Positions 25,041 through 34,567 of a DNA stretch of 64,000 bases are shown here, piece by piece. Source of the stretch: Chryseobacterium gleum (GTDB lineage: Bacteria > Bacteroidota > Bacteroidia > Flavobacteriales > BACL11); assembly GCA_945865535.1 (NCBI GenBank), contig CAMBDW010000008.1, positions 1-64,000 of the forward strand. The letters are read 5' to 3'. The notes under the pieces are model-generated. The model had not been told where the DNA came from. It did not search any database and saw nothing but the letters and a program-made list of their open reading frames with translations. Position numbers and translations under genes: made by a program. Numbering within the stretch: position 1 is the first letter of the stretch; every line of letters begins with the position of its first letter.

Positions 25041-28000
25041 ATGATGAAAAAATGGCTAATTTTATTGATGTCTCAGATGAGTTTTTTGCTTAATTTATCA
25101 GCTCAAAATAACTCTGTTTTGGCTAATGGAAATTGGCATAAAGTTTCTACCAATCAAGATGGAATTTATAAGCTAAATTACTCTGATTTTCAAACTCTTG
25201 GAGTTAGTGTTGCTAACCTCCAAACTTCCGCTATAAAACTCTATGGAAATGGTGGTGGAATGTTGTCAAAATTAAATTCAGATTTTAGATATTCAGATTT
25301 AACTGAAAATGCAATAAAAGTGTATGATTCTAACAATAATGGGGTTTTTGAAAGTGGCGATTATATTTTGTTTTATGGAATGTCTGCTGATGTTTGGAAT
25401 TTTAATCAAAATACTAATTTGTTTGAGCATGAAACACATCTTTTTGCTGATGAAGCAAGTTATTTTCTTACTATTGAAAATCAATTAATCGGGAAGAGGA
25501 TTGTTGAAAAGACTGCACTCCAAAATCCTTCAAAAACAATCACTACCTATAATGCATATTCTTATCATGAAAAAGAGTTAGAAAACTTAATTCAGTCTGG
25601 AAGCAAATGGTTCGGAGAACGATTTTATGATAGTAAACAATCTTTTGCATTTTCCTTTCCAGATTTAATTCAGTCAGATTTTGTTGATATAAAAATTGCA
25701 GTTGTTGCAAGGTCTTTTCAAAGCTCTACTTTTAAAGTTACTTCAAACTCATCTGTATTATCGCAAATAGTTGTTCCAGCAGTTTCGTCACAATACGCAC
25801 AAGAATATGCCAAAGAAGCATCCGTTACAATTCCGTATTTAGCAAATTCATCTAATTTAAATATAGATATAGAATATTCCTCTTCAGATAATGGAGCAGA
25901 AGCATGGCTTGATTATATACAAATTAATGCAAAAAGAAAGCTCAAGTTAAGTGGTAATTATTTTAATTTTAGAGATGCTGAGAGTTTAGGAAACGAAATA
26001 GTGCAGTATAAGATTGAAAATGGAGTAGGGCTTGAGGTTTGGGATGTTACAGAGCCCACTAATCCAAGAAAATTAGTAACATCAATTACTACAAATGACT
26101 TATCTTTTAATGATTCTTTAAATGTTTTGCATGAGTATATTGCTTTCAATAGCTCGGCATATTTAACTCCTGCTTTAAAAGGAAGTGTTGCAAATCAGAA
26201 TATACACAGCACTTCTTCTAATACTGAATTTATTATTGTTTGTCATCCTGACTTTTTGTCGGCTGCAAATCGATTGGCTGATTTTCATTTAGAAAAAGAT
26301 AAAATTATCTCAGTTGTTGTTACACCTCAGCAAATATATAATGAGTTTTCATCAGGGATGCAAGATGTAAGTGCTATTCGTGATTTTGTAAAATATCAGT
26401 ATGATAAAGAAAATTCTAATTTAAAATATCTTTTGCTTTTTGGAGATGGCTCCTACGATCCTAAAAATAGAATTGAAAATAATACTAATTATATTCCTAC
26501 TTTTCAATCAGCTAACTCTACTCATCCAACTGAAAGTTATGTAACTGACGATTATTTTGGATTATTAAATGATAATGAAGGCTTATTTAATAATGATTTA
26601 GTAGATATTGGTATCGGTAGATTTCCCGTTTCGACACTTTCAGAGGCGAATATTTTGGTTGATAAAGTGGCGCAATATTATAAGATATCATCATTGGGTA
26701 CTTGGAGAAATGATGTTGCTTTTATTGCTGATGATGGCGATAGCAATGATGGGAATACACATATGTGGCAAGCTGATAGTTTGGCAAATTATATAGCAGA
26801 TAATTATGAGGAGATAAATATTCAAAAGATTTATTTAGACAATTATTATCAGGAATCTACTGCAGGAGGTCCAAGAAGTCCTGACACTCAAAATGCAATA
26901 AATAATAAAGTGGATAAAGGAGCTTTACTAATCAATTATACTGGCCATGGAGGTCCTTTAGGTTTGACACAAGAAAGAATTTTAGAGATTGATCAAATTC
27001 AAAAATGGGATAACTTAGATAATTTACCGCTTTTTATGACGGCAACTTGTAAGTTTTCTTATTTTGATAATCCACAAGAAAAATCAGCAGGAGAGTATGT
27101 TTTGTTGAATCCTCAAGGAGGGGCAATTGCTTTATTAAGTACCACTCGTTTGGTTTATTCAGCTCCAAATTACAATTTAAATACTAGGTTTATTCAAACC
27201 ATTTTTGAAAAAGAAAATGGAGAATTTCCAAGGCTCGGAGATGTGTTTAAGAAAACAAAAGTTTTAAGTGGAACTTCTTCTAATAATAGAAATTTTACCC
27301 TTTTGGGAGATCCTGCACTGCGTTTAGCATATCCAAAATTTGAAGTAAACACTACTGCAATTAATGATACTTTAAAGGCATTGGGAGAGGTTACTATTGA
27401 AGGACAGATTGAAGATAACGGAATGTTGTTATCTGATTTTAACGGCACCATTTTTCCTACTGTTTATGATAAAGAAATAATCAAAACTACTTTAGGGCAA
27501 GAAAGCTGCACTCCTATGCCGTATAGAGATCAAAATAATATACTCTATAAAGGTGCTGCAACTGTAACAGATGGAAAATTTTCTTTTTCATTTATTGTCC
27601 CTAAGGATATTGCTTACAATTATGGCGCTGGAAAAATTTCATATTATGCGCTGAACGATAATGAGCAAAACCCTCTTGATGCTAATGGAACTGAGGAAAA
27701 TTTTGTAATTGGAGGCACAGCAGATGATATAATGTATGATTATGATGAGGCTGAGTTGTCTCTTTTTATGAATGACACTCTTTTTGTAAATGGAGGAATA
27801 ACTGACGCCAATCCAATACTTTTGGCTCATATTTTTGATTTGAGCGGTATAAATACTGTTGGAAATGGTATTGGACATGATATTACAGCTGTTTTGGATG
27901 GCAATACAGCAAATCCTTATGTGCTAAATGATTTTTATGAAGCTAACAAGGATGATTACACTAGAGGAATCATTAGGTTTCCTTTGTATAACTTAGCAAA

Positions 28001-28403
28001 AGGGGAACATTCTATAAGCTTAAAAGTCTGGGATGTGTTTAATAATTCTTCAGAGAAAACAATTAATTTTGTTGTAACAGATGCAAATGATTTGGCTATT
28101 GCAGACTTTACAACTTATCCCAACCCTTTTTCAGTTTCTACTGATATTTATTTTCAGCATAATAAAGCCAATCAAGAAATCGACTATATTTTGGAGATTT
28201 ATTCTATTACAGGAATTTTGGTTAAAAGAGTTGAGCAAACTTCTTATAATAGTGAAGGATATAGAATTGGGCCAATTCGTTGGGATGGAAAAGATAATTA
28301 TGGAGGCAAAATTAGTGCAGGAATGTATATTGCAAACTTAGGAGTTACTACTGAGGAAGGCGATTTTTCATCAAAATCTATAAGAATTATACTATTGCCC
28401 TAA
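25041..28403 (+). CDS. porU: T9SS C-terminal signal peptidase PorU
   Basis: About 1120 residues from the ATG nearest the promoter, with a signal peptide ending LSAQ. The central domain is a gingipain-type C25 fold with the catalytic pair: His in NYTGHGGP (about 637) and Cys in TATCKFSYFDNP (about 669). LLLFGDGSYDPKNR and IGIGRFPVSTLSEA also fit. The C-terminus resembles a sorting domain (TTYPNPFSVST, then GKISAGMYIANL). PorU removes the C-terminal signal from T9SS cargo at the cell surface. porV follows directly, the conserved order. Confidence 0.95.
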   Translation: MMKKWLILLMSQMSFLLNLSAQNNSVLANGNWHKVSTNQDGIYKLNYSDFQTLGVSVANLQTSAIKLYGNGGGMLSKLNSDFRYSDLTENAIKVYDSNNNGVFESGDYILFYGMSADVWNFNQNTNLFEHETHLFADEASYFLTIENQLIGKRIVEKTALQNPSKTITTYNAYSYHEKELENLIQSGSKWFGERFYDSKQSFAFSFPDLIQSDFVDIKIAVVARSFQSSTFKVTSNSSVLSQIVVPAVSSQYAQEYAKEASVTIPYLANSSNLNIDIEYSSSDNGAEAWLDYIQINAKRKLKLSGNYFNFRDAESLGNEIVQYKIENGVGLEVWDVTEPTNPRKLVTSITTNDLSFNDSLNVLHEYIAFNSSAYLTPALKGSVANQNIHSTSSNTEFIIVCHPDFLSAANRLADFHLEKDKIISVVVTPQQIYNEFSSGMQDVSAIRDFVKYQYDKENSNLKYLLLFGDGSYDPKNRIENNTNYIPTFQSANSTHPTESYVTDDYFGLLNDNEGLFNNDLVDIGIGRFPVSTLSEANILVDKVAQYYKISSLGTWRNDVAFIADDGDSNDGNTHMWQADSLANYIADNYEEINIQKIYLDNYYQESTAGGPRSPDTQNAINNKVDKGALLINYTGHGGPLGLTQERILEIDQIQKWDNLDNLPLFMTATCKFSYFDNPQEKSAGEYVLLNPQGGAIALLSTTRLVYSAPNYNLNTRFIQTIFEKENGEFPRLGDVFKKTKVLSGTSSNNRNFTLLGDPALRLAYPKFEVNTTAINDTLKALGEVTIEGQIEDNGMLLSDFNGTIFPTVYDKEIIKTTLGQESCTPMPYRDQNNILYKGAATVTDGKFSFSFIVPKDIAYNYGAGKISYYALNDNEQNPLDANGTEENFVIGGTADDIMYDYDEAELSLFMNDTLFVNGGITDANPILLAHIFDLSGINTVGNGIGHDITAVLDGNTANPYVLNDFYEANKDDYTRGIIRFPLYNLAKGEHSISLKVWDVFNNSSEKTINFVVTDANDLAIADFTTYPNPFSVSTDIYFQHNKANQEIDYILEIYSITGILVKRVEQTSYNSEGYRIGPIRWDGKDNYGGKISAGMYIANLGVTTEEGDFSSKSIRIILLP

Positions 28404-28429
28404 TAATGGCGTTTACTCACATAATAAAG

Positions 28430-28437
28430 TACATTTG
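28430..28437 (+). promoter_or_regulatory. -7 box of porV
   Basis: TACATTTG, 15 nt before the porV ATG at 28453, so porV may have its own start in addition to porU read-through. Confidence 0.55.
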
Positions 28438-28452
28438 CAAATTAAATAAAGG

Positions 28453-29625
28453 ATGAAGAAGATAATAGGAATAATTAGTGCATCAGTATTAACGCTTAAC
28501 GTATTTGCTCAAGATCCATCTTATGATGAATTAACAGGAGGACTAAATACCATTACAACTGCAGTGCCATTTTTGTTAATTGCTCCTGACTCTAGGTCAG
28601 GCGCTATGGGAGATGTTGGAGTAGCTACTAGCCCTGATGCAAATTCTATGCATTGGAATCCTGCAAAATTAGCTTTTACTTCAGAAGATATAGGTGCTTC
28701 AATATCCTATGTCCCATGGTTAAGAGCATTAGTTCCTGATATTAATTTGTCATATATTACAGGCTATAAAAAGCTAGATGATAATCAAGCTGTTGGTTTG
28801 GAAATGCGATATTTTTCATTAGGAGATATTACTTTTACGGACATAGTAGGTACTACAATCGGACAATACAGGCCGCATGAATTTGCATTAGGAGGTTCTT
28901 ATGCTAGAAAGTTGTCTGATCAGTTTTCATTGGCTATTTCAGGAAGATACATTTATTCTAATCTTACAGGAGGACAATCTGCAGGAGGAATTGAAACAGT
29001 TGCCGGCCAATCAATTGCTTCAGACTTAGCGGGGTTTTATACTAAACCCGTAAGGATGGGAGGACAGGATATTGATTTAGCTGTTGGTTTAAATATTTCA
29101 AATATTGGTAGTAAAGTTTCATATACTGAAACCTCAATTAGAGACTTCATCCCTATTAATATGAGATTAGGAACGGCATTAGGCGCTGATATTGACGACT
29201 ATAATAAAATTTCTTTGGCAATTGATATGAATAAATTACTGGTACCAACACCACCTATAACTGATAATGGTGAAATTGTTTCAGGCAAAGATTCTGATGT
29301 TGGTGTGGTTTCAGGAATATTTCAATCATTTGGTGATGCCCCAGGAGGCTATAAAGAGGAATTCAGAGAAATTAACTATTCAGTTGGTTCAGAGTATTGG
29401 TATAACGATCAGTTTGCTATCAGAGCGGGTTATTTCTTTGAACACGATACTAAAGGAGGTAGAAAATTCTTTACATTCGGGTCTGGAGTAAAGTATAGTG
29501 CATTTATTCTTGATTTTTCATATCTTGTAAATGCTTCAACTGATGCTGGAGCGACTAATCCTTTAGCAAATACCATGCGTTTTTCTATGACATGGAATTT
29601 TGGAGCAATGAAAGAAATGAACTAA
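28453..29625 (+). CDS. porV: T9SS outer membrane shuttle protein PorV (LptO)
   Basis: 390 residues with a signal peptide ending VFAQD. The mature N-terminus has PFLLIAPDSRSGAMGDVGVATSPDANSMHWNPAKLAF (broken: SRSGAMGDVGVA, then MHWNPAKLAF), a PorV/FadL-like barrel signature. Alternating beta-strand patterns run to an aromatic C-terminus. PorV collects cargo at the translocon and presents it to PorU, whose gene lies 49 bp upstream. ispF follows after 3 bp. Confidence 0.94.
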   Translation: MKKIIGIISASVLTLNVFAQDPSYDELTGGLNTITTAVPFLLIAPDSRSGAMGDVGVATSPDANSMHWNPAKLAFTSEDIGASISYVPWLRALVPDINLSYITGYKKLDDNQAVGLEMRYFSLGDITFTDIVGTTIGQYRPHEFALGGSYARKLSDQFSLAISGRYIYSNLTGGQSAGGIETVAGQSIASDLAGFYTKPVRMGGQDIDLAVGLNISNIGSKVSYTETSIRDFIPINMRLGTALGADIDDYNKISLAIDMNKLLVPTPPITDNGEIVSGKDSDVGVVSGIFQSFGDAPGGYKEEFREINYSVGSEYWYNDQFAIRAGYFFEHDTKGGRKFFTFGSGVKYSAFILDFSYLVNASTDAGATNPLANTMRFSMTWNFGAMKEMN

Positions 29626-29628
29626 TCA

Positions 29629-30108
29629 ATGAAAATTAGAGTAGGTTTTGGTTTTGATGTCCACCAATTAAAAGAAGGTTTAGACTTTTGGTTAGGCGGG
29701 ATTATGGTTCCTCATACCAAAGGTGGTTTGGGCCATTCGGATGCTGATGTTTTAATACACTCTATTTGTGATGCCTTATTGGGTGCTGCCAATTTGGGCG
29801 ATATAGGCAAACACTTTCCTGATACAGATCTGAAATACAAAGCAATTGACAGTAAGATTCTTTTATCTTCAGTTATGAAACTTATTAGAGAAGAAGGTTA
29901 TGAATTAGGAAATATTGATTCTACTATTTGCTTGCAAACACCGAAAATAGGGTCTTATATTTCTCAGATGCAGAAAGTTTTGGCTTCTTGTATGGGAGTT
30001 GATAAAGATCTGATTTCTATTAAAGCAACTACAACCGAAGGACTAAGTTTTGTAGGCAGAGAAGAGGGTATTTCTGCTTATGCAAGTGTTCTTATTACTA
30101 AAGCCTAA
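29629..30108 (+). CDS. ispF: 2-C-methyl-D-erythritol 2,4-cyclodiphosphate synthase
   Basis: 159 residues, normal for IspF. The N-terminus RVGFGFDVHQLKEG gives metal-binding Asp and His; GGLGHSDADVLIHSICDALLGA supplies the third ligand and active-site residues; IKATTTEGLSFVGREEG is the C-terminal signature. It closes the cyclodiphosphate ring in the MEP isoprenoid pathway. It is only 3 bp after porV, so it is probably cotranscribed with T9SS genes. Confidence 0.95.
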   Translation: MKIRVGFGFDVHQLKEGLDFWLGGIMVPHTKGGLGHSDADVLIHSICDALLGAANLGDIGKHFPDTDLKYKAIDSKILLSSVMKLIREEGYELGNIDSTICLQTPKIGSYISQMQKVLASCMGVDKDLISIKATTTEGLSFVGREEGISAYASVLITKA

Positions 30109-30584
30109 AACCCTAATTTTTCATTTCTTGTGTCATCCCTAAGATAGACCTGCATTTTTGCTCTTGCACAAACAACACCTTTTTTATTGATTGCCTCAAC
30201 AGTGTGCCAAATTTCAAATTTTCCTTTTTCATTTAAAGTGTTTTCAGCAAGATGGATATCTTCTTTAGTGATTTTAAAATCAAGTTTTAAAGTACTATCT
30301 GCTGGTTTTAGGTATTGTATTTCTGCTGACTTTAGCCAGATAATTAGTTTTCTTTTTTTATTAGCAAAGATGTGATAGTACATAGTAGGAAAATAAGGAT
30401 CACAAGCCGAGAAAATACTGCCTCCAAAAATAGTTTTACGAAAATTAATATTAAATAAGGCTCTTCTAAGAACCACTTTCATTTCTAAAAAATCATCAGA
30501 AATTTCTTTCAGTACGATTCTATTAAATAATAATGGAGGAAAAATATTTAAAACAAATTTGATAACAAATCTTGGTATTTTCAT
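30105..30584 (-). CDS. DUF4442 hot-dog fold protein
   Basis: About 159 residues from the chosen ATG (MKIPRFVIKFVLN). An ATG 39 bp further upstream would precede the -7 box, which sits exactly 4 nt before the chosen ATG. The conserved FGGSIFSACDPYFPTM and the strands around IIWLKSAEIQYLKPADS fit DUF4442, a thioesterase-like hot-dog family of unknown substrate. No signal peptide is evident. Its 3' end overlaps the ispF end by 4 bp on the opposite strand. Confidence 0.75.
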   Translation of the reverse strand: MKIPRFVIKFVLNIFPPLLFNRIVLKEISDDFLEMKVVLRRALFNINFRKTIFGGSIFSACDPYFPTMYYHIFANKKRKLIIWLKSAEIQYLKPADSTLKLDFKITKEDIHLAENTLNEKGKFEIWHTVEAINKKGVVCARAKMQVYLRDDTRNEKLGF

Positions 30585-30588
30585 GTTG

Positions 30589-30596
30589 CAAAAATA
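30589..30596 (-). promoter_or_regulatory. -7 box 4 nt from the DUF4442 ATG
   Basis: The minus strand reads TATTTTTG, CAAC, ATG. It fixes the start at 30584 and predicts a leaderless transcript. Confidence 0.62.
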
Positions 30597-30666
30597 ATTA
30601 ATTGCTATATAAATTCTTTTCAAATTGAATATTTTATACTTTTACATCAAATAAAAAAACATAAAA

Positions 30667-31281
30667 ATGAGGAATTACATCACAGAATTTATAGGTACAT
30701 TTTTTTTAGTACTTACAATAGGGCTTACTAGAGAACCTGTCTATATAGGAGTAATGCTAATGGCAATGGTTTATATGGGCGGTCATATATCTGGGGCTCA
30801 TTATAATCCAGCAGTAAGTATAGCTATGATATATAGAGGCTTACTTACCACTAAAGAAGCTATTAAGTATATCCTTTCTCAATTAGCTGGTGCCTTTTTA
30901 GCAGCATTAACAGTTAATTGGTTTATAGGTGATGTTATGCAAGTTGCACCAAGCAATACAGCTTCTGTTATGCAAATTCTTGCAGTAGAAGCTATTTTTA
31001 CTTTTGCTCTTATGTTAGTAATTTTAAATGTTGCTACTCATCCAAAAACAGCAGGAAATTCCTATTATGGTTTAGCTATTGGATTTACGATAATGGCAGC
31101 AGCATTTGCTGGCGGAGGAATTTCAGGAGGTGTTTATAATCCAGCTGTTGGAACAGGCCCCATATTAGTTGATGTAATACTAGGAGATGGCAAGACCTTA
31201 GCTAACTTATGGTATTATTTTGTTGGACCAATATTTGGGGCAATGGCAGCTACTTGTGTGTATGAATTTACTCTGGACTAA
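30667..31281 (+). CDS. Aquaporin / MIP family channel
   Basis: 204 residues with about six membrane helices. Both MIP half-loops carry intact NPA motifs: SGAHYNPAVSIAM near 43-55 and SGGVYNPAVGTG near 156-167. This makes a passive inner-membrane water or small-solute pore. The protein is shorter than most aquaporins (about 230-280), with short loops. No pore arginine signature can be assigned with confidence, so water versus glycerol selectivity stays open. Convergent with tpx. Confidence 0.88.
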   Translation: MRNYITEFIGTFFLVLTIGLTREPVYIGVMLMAMVYMGGHISGAHYNPAVSIAMIYRGLLTTKEAIKYILSQLAGAFLAALTVNWFIGDVMQVAPSNTASVMQILAVEAIFTFALMLVILNVATHPKTAGNSYYGLAIGFTIMAAAFAGGGISGGVYNPAVGTGPILVDVILGDGKTLANLWYYFVGPIFGAMAATCVYEFTLD

Positions 31282-31286
31282 GTTAT

Positions 31287-31784
31287 TTATAATACAGCTA
31301 AAGCAGCTTCATAGTTAGGTTCTGACCCTATTTCTGGAACTTGCTCAGTGTATACTACTTTATGATTTTCATCAAGAACAATAATGCATCTTGATAAAAG
31401 ATTAGCAAATTTCCCTTCTAAAATAGTTAATTCATAATCTTTTCCAAATTTACCAGATACAAAGTCTGATAATGTAATAACATTTTCTATTCCTTCAGCT
31501 CCACAGAATCTCTTTTGGGCAAAGGGCAAATCTCTTGAAATACAAAGCACCTTAGTATTAGAAAGGCTTGTCGCTTTGGCATTAAAATTTCTTACAGAAC
31601 TAGCACAAACTCCTGTCTCGATAGAAGGAAAAATATTCATTACAACCCTTACCCCCTTAAAATCATTTAGGGTTATATCTTGCAAATCGTTTCCTATTAG
31701 CAAAAAATCTTTTGCGGCTTCACCAATTTTTGGCAAATTACCTAATGTTTTTGTTGGATTATTTGATAAAGTAATGTTAGCCAT
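31287..31784 (-). CDS. tpx: Thiol peroxidase
   Basis: 165 residues, a normal Tpx length. The peroxidatic Cys lies in FPSIETGVCASSVRNFN (C near 60) and the resolving Cys in FAQKRFCGAEG (near 94), the atypical 2-Cys pattern. LSDFVSGKFGKDYE is also conserved. It reduces hydrogen and lipid peroxides using thioredoxin. It has its own TAGATTTG box upstream. Confidence 0.95.
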   Translation of the reverse strand: MANITLSNNPTKTLGNLPKIGEAAKDFLLIGNDLQDITLNDFKGVRVVMNIFPSIETGVCASSVRNFNAKATSLSNTKVLCISRDLPFAQKRFCGAEGIENVITLSDFVSGKFGKDYELTILEGKFANLLSRCIIVLDENHKVVYTEQVPEIGSEPNYEAALAVL

Positions 31785-31816
31785 AGTCTATTTTTTATGA
31801 TTATTAAATTGGGAGC

Positions 31817-31824
31817 AAATCTAC
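31817..31824 (-). promoter_or_regulatory. -7 box of tpx
   Basis: The minus strand reads TAGATTTG, 32 nt before the tpx ATG at 31784. Confidence 0.55.
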
Positions 31825-31841
31825 ATTAAATCAAACAAGAA

Positions 31842-32369
31842 TCATATTTTTGAAATAATAAAATCAGCCCTTTGTTTAATTGAAAGTTTAGGCACTTCTA
31901 CTAATTCATAGCTTTGAGATTTGTAAGTGCTTATAATAGAGATCTCAATCTTTTTAGCGGATGCTATATTTTCTGTTCTTTCACTATCATTTTCATAAAT
32001 CTCTTGCCAGATAGGTGTGTAAAAAACGGTTCTATTAAAATTACATTTTTTAATATCTTCAAGAATTTGTACTGTGACTTCTAAATTATTTAATCTTAAG
32101 TATGCAATACAGTCAATGGCACTTCTATCAAAGAAGCAAATGCCATCTTCCGCACTTGTTAAATATTGCTCGGTGCGCATATTTGCAATTTTATTTTCAA
32201 AAGCAATTTGATTTCTCCAGGGAAGAATTTCGCCTCCATTTTTTATTTGTTCAGCAATAACTTCTCGTGAGTTTTCATCAATACAGTGAAATCCTCTTTT
32301 TTTTAACTCATTAATAATGGCCGTTTTTCCTGTTCCAGGAGCTCCAGTAATTATGTATTTTTGATTCAT
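31842..32369 (-). CDS. AAA-type P-loop ATPase (small)
   Basis: 175 residues. A Walker A, GAPGTGKT (8-15), lies at the very N-terminus, followed by FHCIDENSREVIAEQ; a Walker B-like FFDRSAIDCIAYL is near 96-108. This is the layout of small nucleotide-kinase-like AAA proteins (AAA_28 type) of unknown substrate. It directly abuts the ZIP transporter gene upstream, so the two are cotranscribed, but a functional link is unproven. Confidence 0.7.
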   Translation of the reverse strand: MNQKYIITGAPGTGKTAIINELKKRGFHCIDENSREVIAEQIKNGGEILPWRNQIAFENKIANMRTEQYLTSAEDGICFFDRSAIDCIAYLRLNNLEVTVQILEDIKKCNFNRTVFYTPIWQEIYENDSERTENIASAKKIEISIISTYKSQSYELVEVPKLSIKQRADFIISKI

Positions 32370-33065
32370 CTACAAACTCAAAACAGCAATAAATGCTGCA
32401 ATAATTATAGCGAGCACTTTTTGCATACTGAATTTGTGGCCGTTACTACTTTCAAATAAAATAGTAGTAGAGATATGTAAGAAAATGCCAACTACAATTG
32501 CCATAATTTCGTTTTGGTAATTTGCAAGCCCTATAAATACATCGCCAGCAAAAACACCTAAAGGCGACATAAGACCAAACAATAAGATTAAAATGTAGGC
32601 CTTTTTCTTTGAGATATTTGATTGCAAGAAGAATGTCATAAGCACAATAGAAACAGGCAAATTGTGTAAGACTATACCTGTAAGTAAAGCATTGTGCGCA
32701 TGATCGTCTAAGTGACCTGCTAAAGGCATTCCTTCTAATAAAGCATGTAAGCAAAGACTGATTAATACCGAAAATGGAATTACATTGCTCTTATGAAAAT
32801 GACCGTGTTCTATCCCTTGTGAAAAATATTCTAATAAAATTTGGATTAGAAAACCAGCCAAAATAAAAATCCCAATATTATTTGAAGGATTGTTGCTAAA
32901 TAATTCGGGAATCAAATGAAGTACGCTTACCGCTAAAAGATAAGCCCCGCTAAAAGTGAGTAGCAATTGTAGAATTTTACTTTTTTTGATGTTGAATAGG
33001 TCAACAATAATTGCTCCAGTTAGTACTGATAAAAATAAAATTCCTAGTGTTAGTGGCGTGTTCAT
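32370..33065 (-). CDS. ZIP family metal transporter
   Basis: 231 residues with about seven or eight membrane helices. The metal-site helices have SVLHLIPELF, LCLHALLEGMPLAGH (HxxxEG) and LTGIVLHNLPVSIVL (HNxP). A His-rich loop, EHGHFHKS, could bind metal. It probably imports zinc or another divalent cation. It overlaps the methyltransferase gene by 4 bp and abuts the ATPase gene. Confidence 0.85.
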   Translation of the reverse strand: MNTPLTLGILFLSVLTGAIIVDLFNIKKSKILQLLLTFSGAYLLAVSVLHLIPELFSNNPSNNIGIFILAGFLIQILLEYFSQGIEHGHFHKSNVIPFSVLISLCLHALLEGMPLAGHLDDHAHNALLTGIVLHNLPVSIVLMTFFLQSNISKKKAYILILLFGLMSPLGVFAGDVFIGLANYQNEIMAIVVGIFLHISTTILFESSNGHKFSMQKVLAIIIAAFIAVLSL

Positions 33066-33784
33066 TTCTTACAAATTAATATTAATCTATCAGAAGAAGT
33101 CGCATTAAAATCTTCCAATTTATAATTACCAAAGATATCAATAATTTTTAGCCCTGCATTGCTAATTAAGTTAGAAAAATCAGTTAAAGTTAATGCTTTT
33201 ACCTTTTCTTGAAATTGATGATTTTTTCCATTATTTGCAAAAGCAATATCTTTTATAATATAATTGTTTTTAATACTTCTGTTAATTCTAAAAGTAACTC
33301 CATCAACTGTCTTTTTTTCAGAGTTTCTTAAGTTTTTAATTACTTTTTTAACATTCATAAAATCAATAATTAGAATTCCTTCTTGCTTTAGATTTAAAGT
33401 CATTGCATTTATGGCTTTTTGTTCATCTTCATACTTTTCAAAATAACCAAAAGAGGTGAATAGATTTGTGACTATATCAAAGTTGTTTTTTTGAAAGACT
33501 TTACGCATATCATGTACTGCAAATAGCAAAGTTTCATTTTCATCTTTCTTGGCACTATTGATACTGCTTTGTGATAAATCAATACCCACAACATCCATGC
33601 CTTTTTTGTTAAAATAATTAGCATGCCTACCTTTTCCACAAGCAATATCTAGGAGTTTGCTTTGCTTTGGAATTTGTAAATGAGATACTAAATTGTCAAT
33701 AAAAAATTCTGCTTCTTTCCCATCTCTATTTTTATAGAGTATGTGATAATAAGGAGAGTCAAACCAATTTACAAACCAACTCAT
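33062..33784 (-). CDS. Class I SAM-dependent methyltransferase
   Basis: 240 residues. Motif I, LLDIACGKGRHANYF (about 45-59), and post-I, VVGIDLSQSSI, define the SAM-binding Rossmann fold; FDIVTNLFTSFGYF is motif II-like. The substrate is unknown. It lies 14 bp after rlmB and overlaps the ZIP gene by 4 bp. Confidence 0.82.
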   Translation of the reverse strand: MSWFVNWFDSPYYHILYKNRDGKEAEFFIDNLVSHLQIPKQSKLLDIACGKGRHANYFNKKGMDVVGIDLSQSSINSAKKDENETLLFAVHDMRKVFQKNNFDIVTNLFTSFGYFEKYEDEQKAINAMTLNLKQEGILIIDFMNVKKVIKNLRNSEKKTVDGVTFRINRSIKNNYIIKDIAFANNGKNHQFQEKVKALTLTDFSNLISNAGLKIIDIFGNYKLEDFNATSSDRLILICKK

Positions 33785-33798
33785 AATTGTGGGTTTAG

Positions 33799-34554
33799 TT
33801 ATTTTCTCTGTCTTATTGCTTCATACAAAATAATTCCAGTTGCCACTGAAACATTTAATGAGGCAATCTTCCCAAGCATAGGAATTTTTGCTCTAGCATC
33901 ACTCATTTTTAAAAATTCAGGCGAAATTCCATCTTCTTCTGATCCTATAATAATAGCAGTAGGAGGCGTATAATCGGGTTTGTACATATTATCCTGAGTT
34001 TTTTCAGTACAAGCAATCAGTTGTATTCCACTATCTTTCATAAATTGTAAAGAGAGTTTTAAATTCCAAGTTCGGCAAACCGTAATTCTATGAAGCGCTC
34101 CAGCTGAGGTTTTTATAGCATCTGCATTAATTGCAGCCGCATTTTGTTCAGGAATTAAAATAGTATCAACCCCAGCACATTCGGCCGTTCTGGCAATTGC
34201 TCCAAAATTTCTAATATCAGTAATCCTGTCTAAAACTAAAATTAGAGGATTTTTTCCCTCTTCATATAAAGAAGGAATAACATCTTCAATATTGTGAAAG
34301 TCAATTGGAGAGATAAAGGCAAAAACGCCTTGATGATTTTTCTTTGTGAGGCGGTTTATTTTCTCTAAAGGAACATGTTTGTAATTGATTCTTTTGAGCC
34401 GAACTAATTTCCAGAGTTCTGCAAATAAATCGTTGTGCAATCCTTTTTGAATAAATAATTTGTCAATAGTTTTTTCCGCTTGAATTGCTTCAATTATAGA
34501 GCGAATTCCAAAAATATAGTTTTCTTCTTCTTTTTCTTCTTGTTTATTCATCAA
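33799..34554 (-). CDS. rlmB: 23S rRNA (guanosine-2'-O-)-methyltransferase RlmB / SpoU family
   Basis: 251 residues. An N-terminal substrate-binding domain (FGIRSIIEAIQAEKTIDKLF) precedes the SPOUT domain with its knot motifs: VLDRITDIRNFGAIARTAE, SAGALHRI, AIIIGSEEDGIS and ASLNVSVATGIILYE. This matches RlmB, which methylates G2251 of 23S rRNA; other TrmH-type targets are possible. Located 13 bp after the Ung/L,D-transpeptidase gene on the same strand. Confidence 0.88.
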   Translation of the reverse strand: MMNKQEEKEEENYIFGIRSIIEAIQAEKTIDKLFIQKGLHNDLFAELWKLVRLKRINYKHVPLEKINRLTKKNHQGVFAFISPIDFHNIEDVIPSLYEEGKNPLILVLDRITDIRNFGAIARTAECAGVDTILIPEQNAAAINADAIKTSAGALHRITVCRTWNLKLSLQFMKDSGIQLIACTEKTQDNMYKPDYTPPTAIIIGSEEDGISPEFLKMSDARAKIPMLGKIASLNVSVATGIILYEAIRQRK

Positions 34555-34567
34555 GATATTTTTTGAA

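Noticed and set aside
30585-30623. Longer DUF4442 start at 30623
   Set aside because: The -7 box at 30589-30596 lies within that extension, so it would not be transcribed.
31842-33784. ATPase, ZIP transporter and methyltransferase as a defence or toxin system
   Set aside because: Each is an ordinary family member in a housekeeping operon headed by ung and rlmB; no nuclease, toxin or sensor domain is present.
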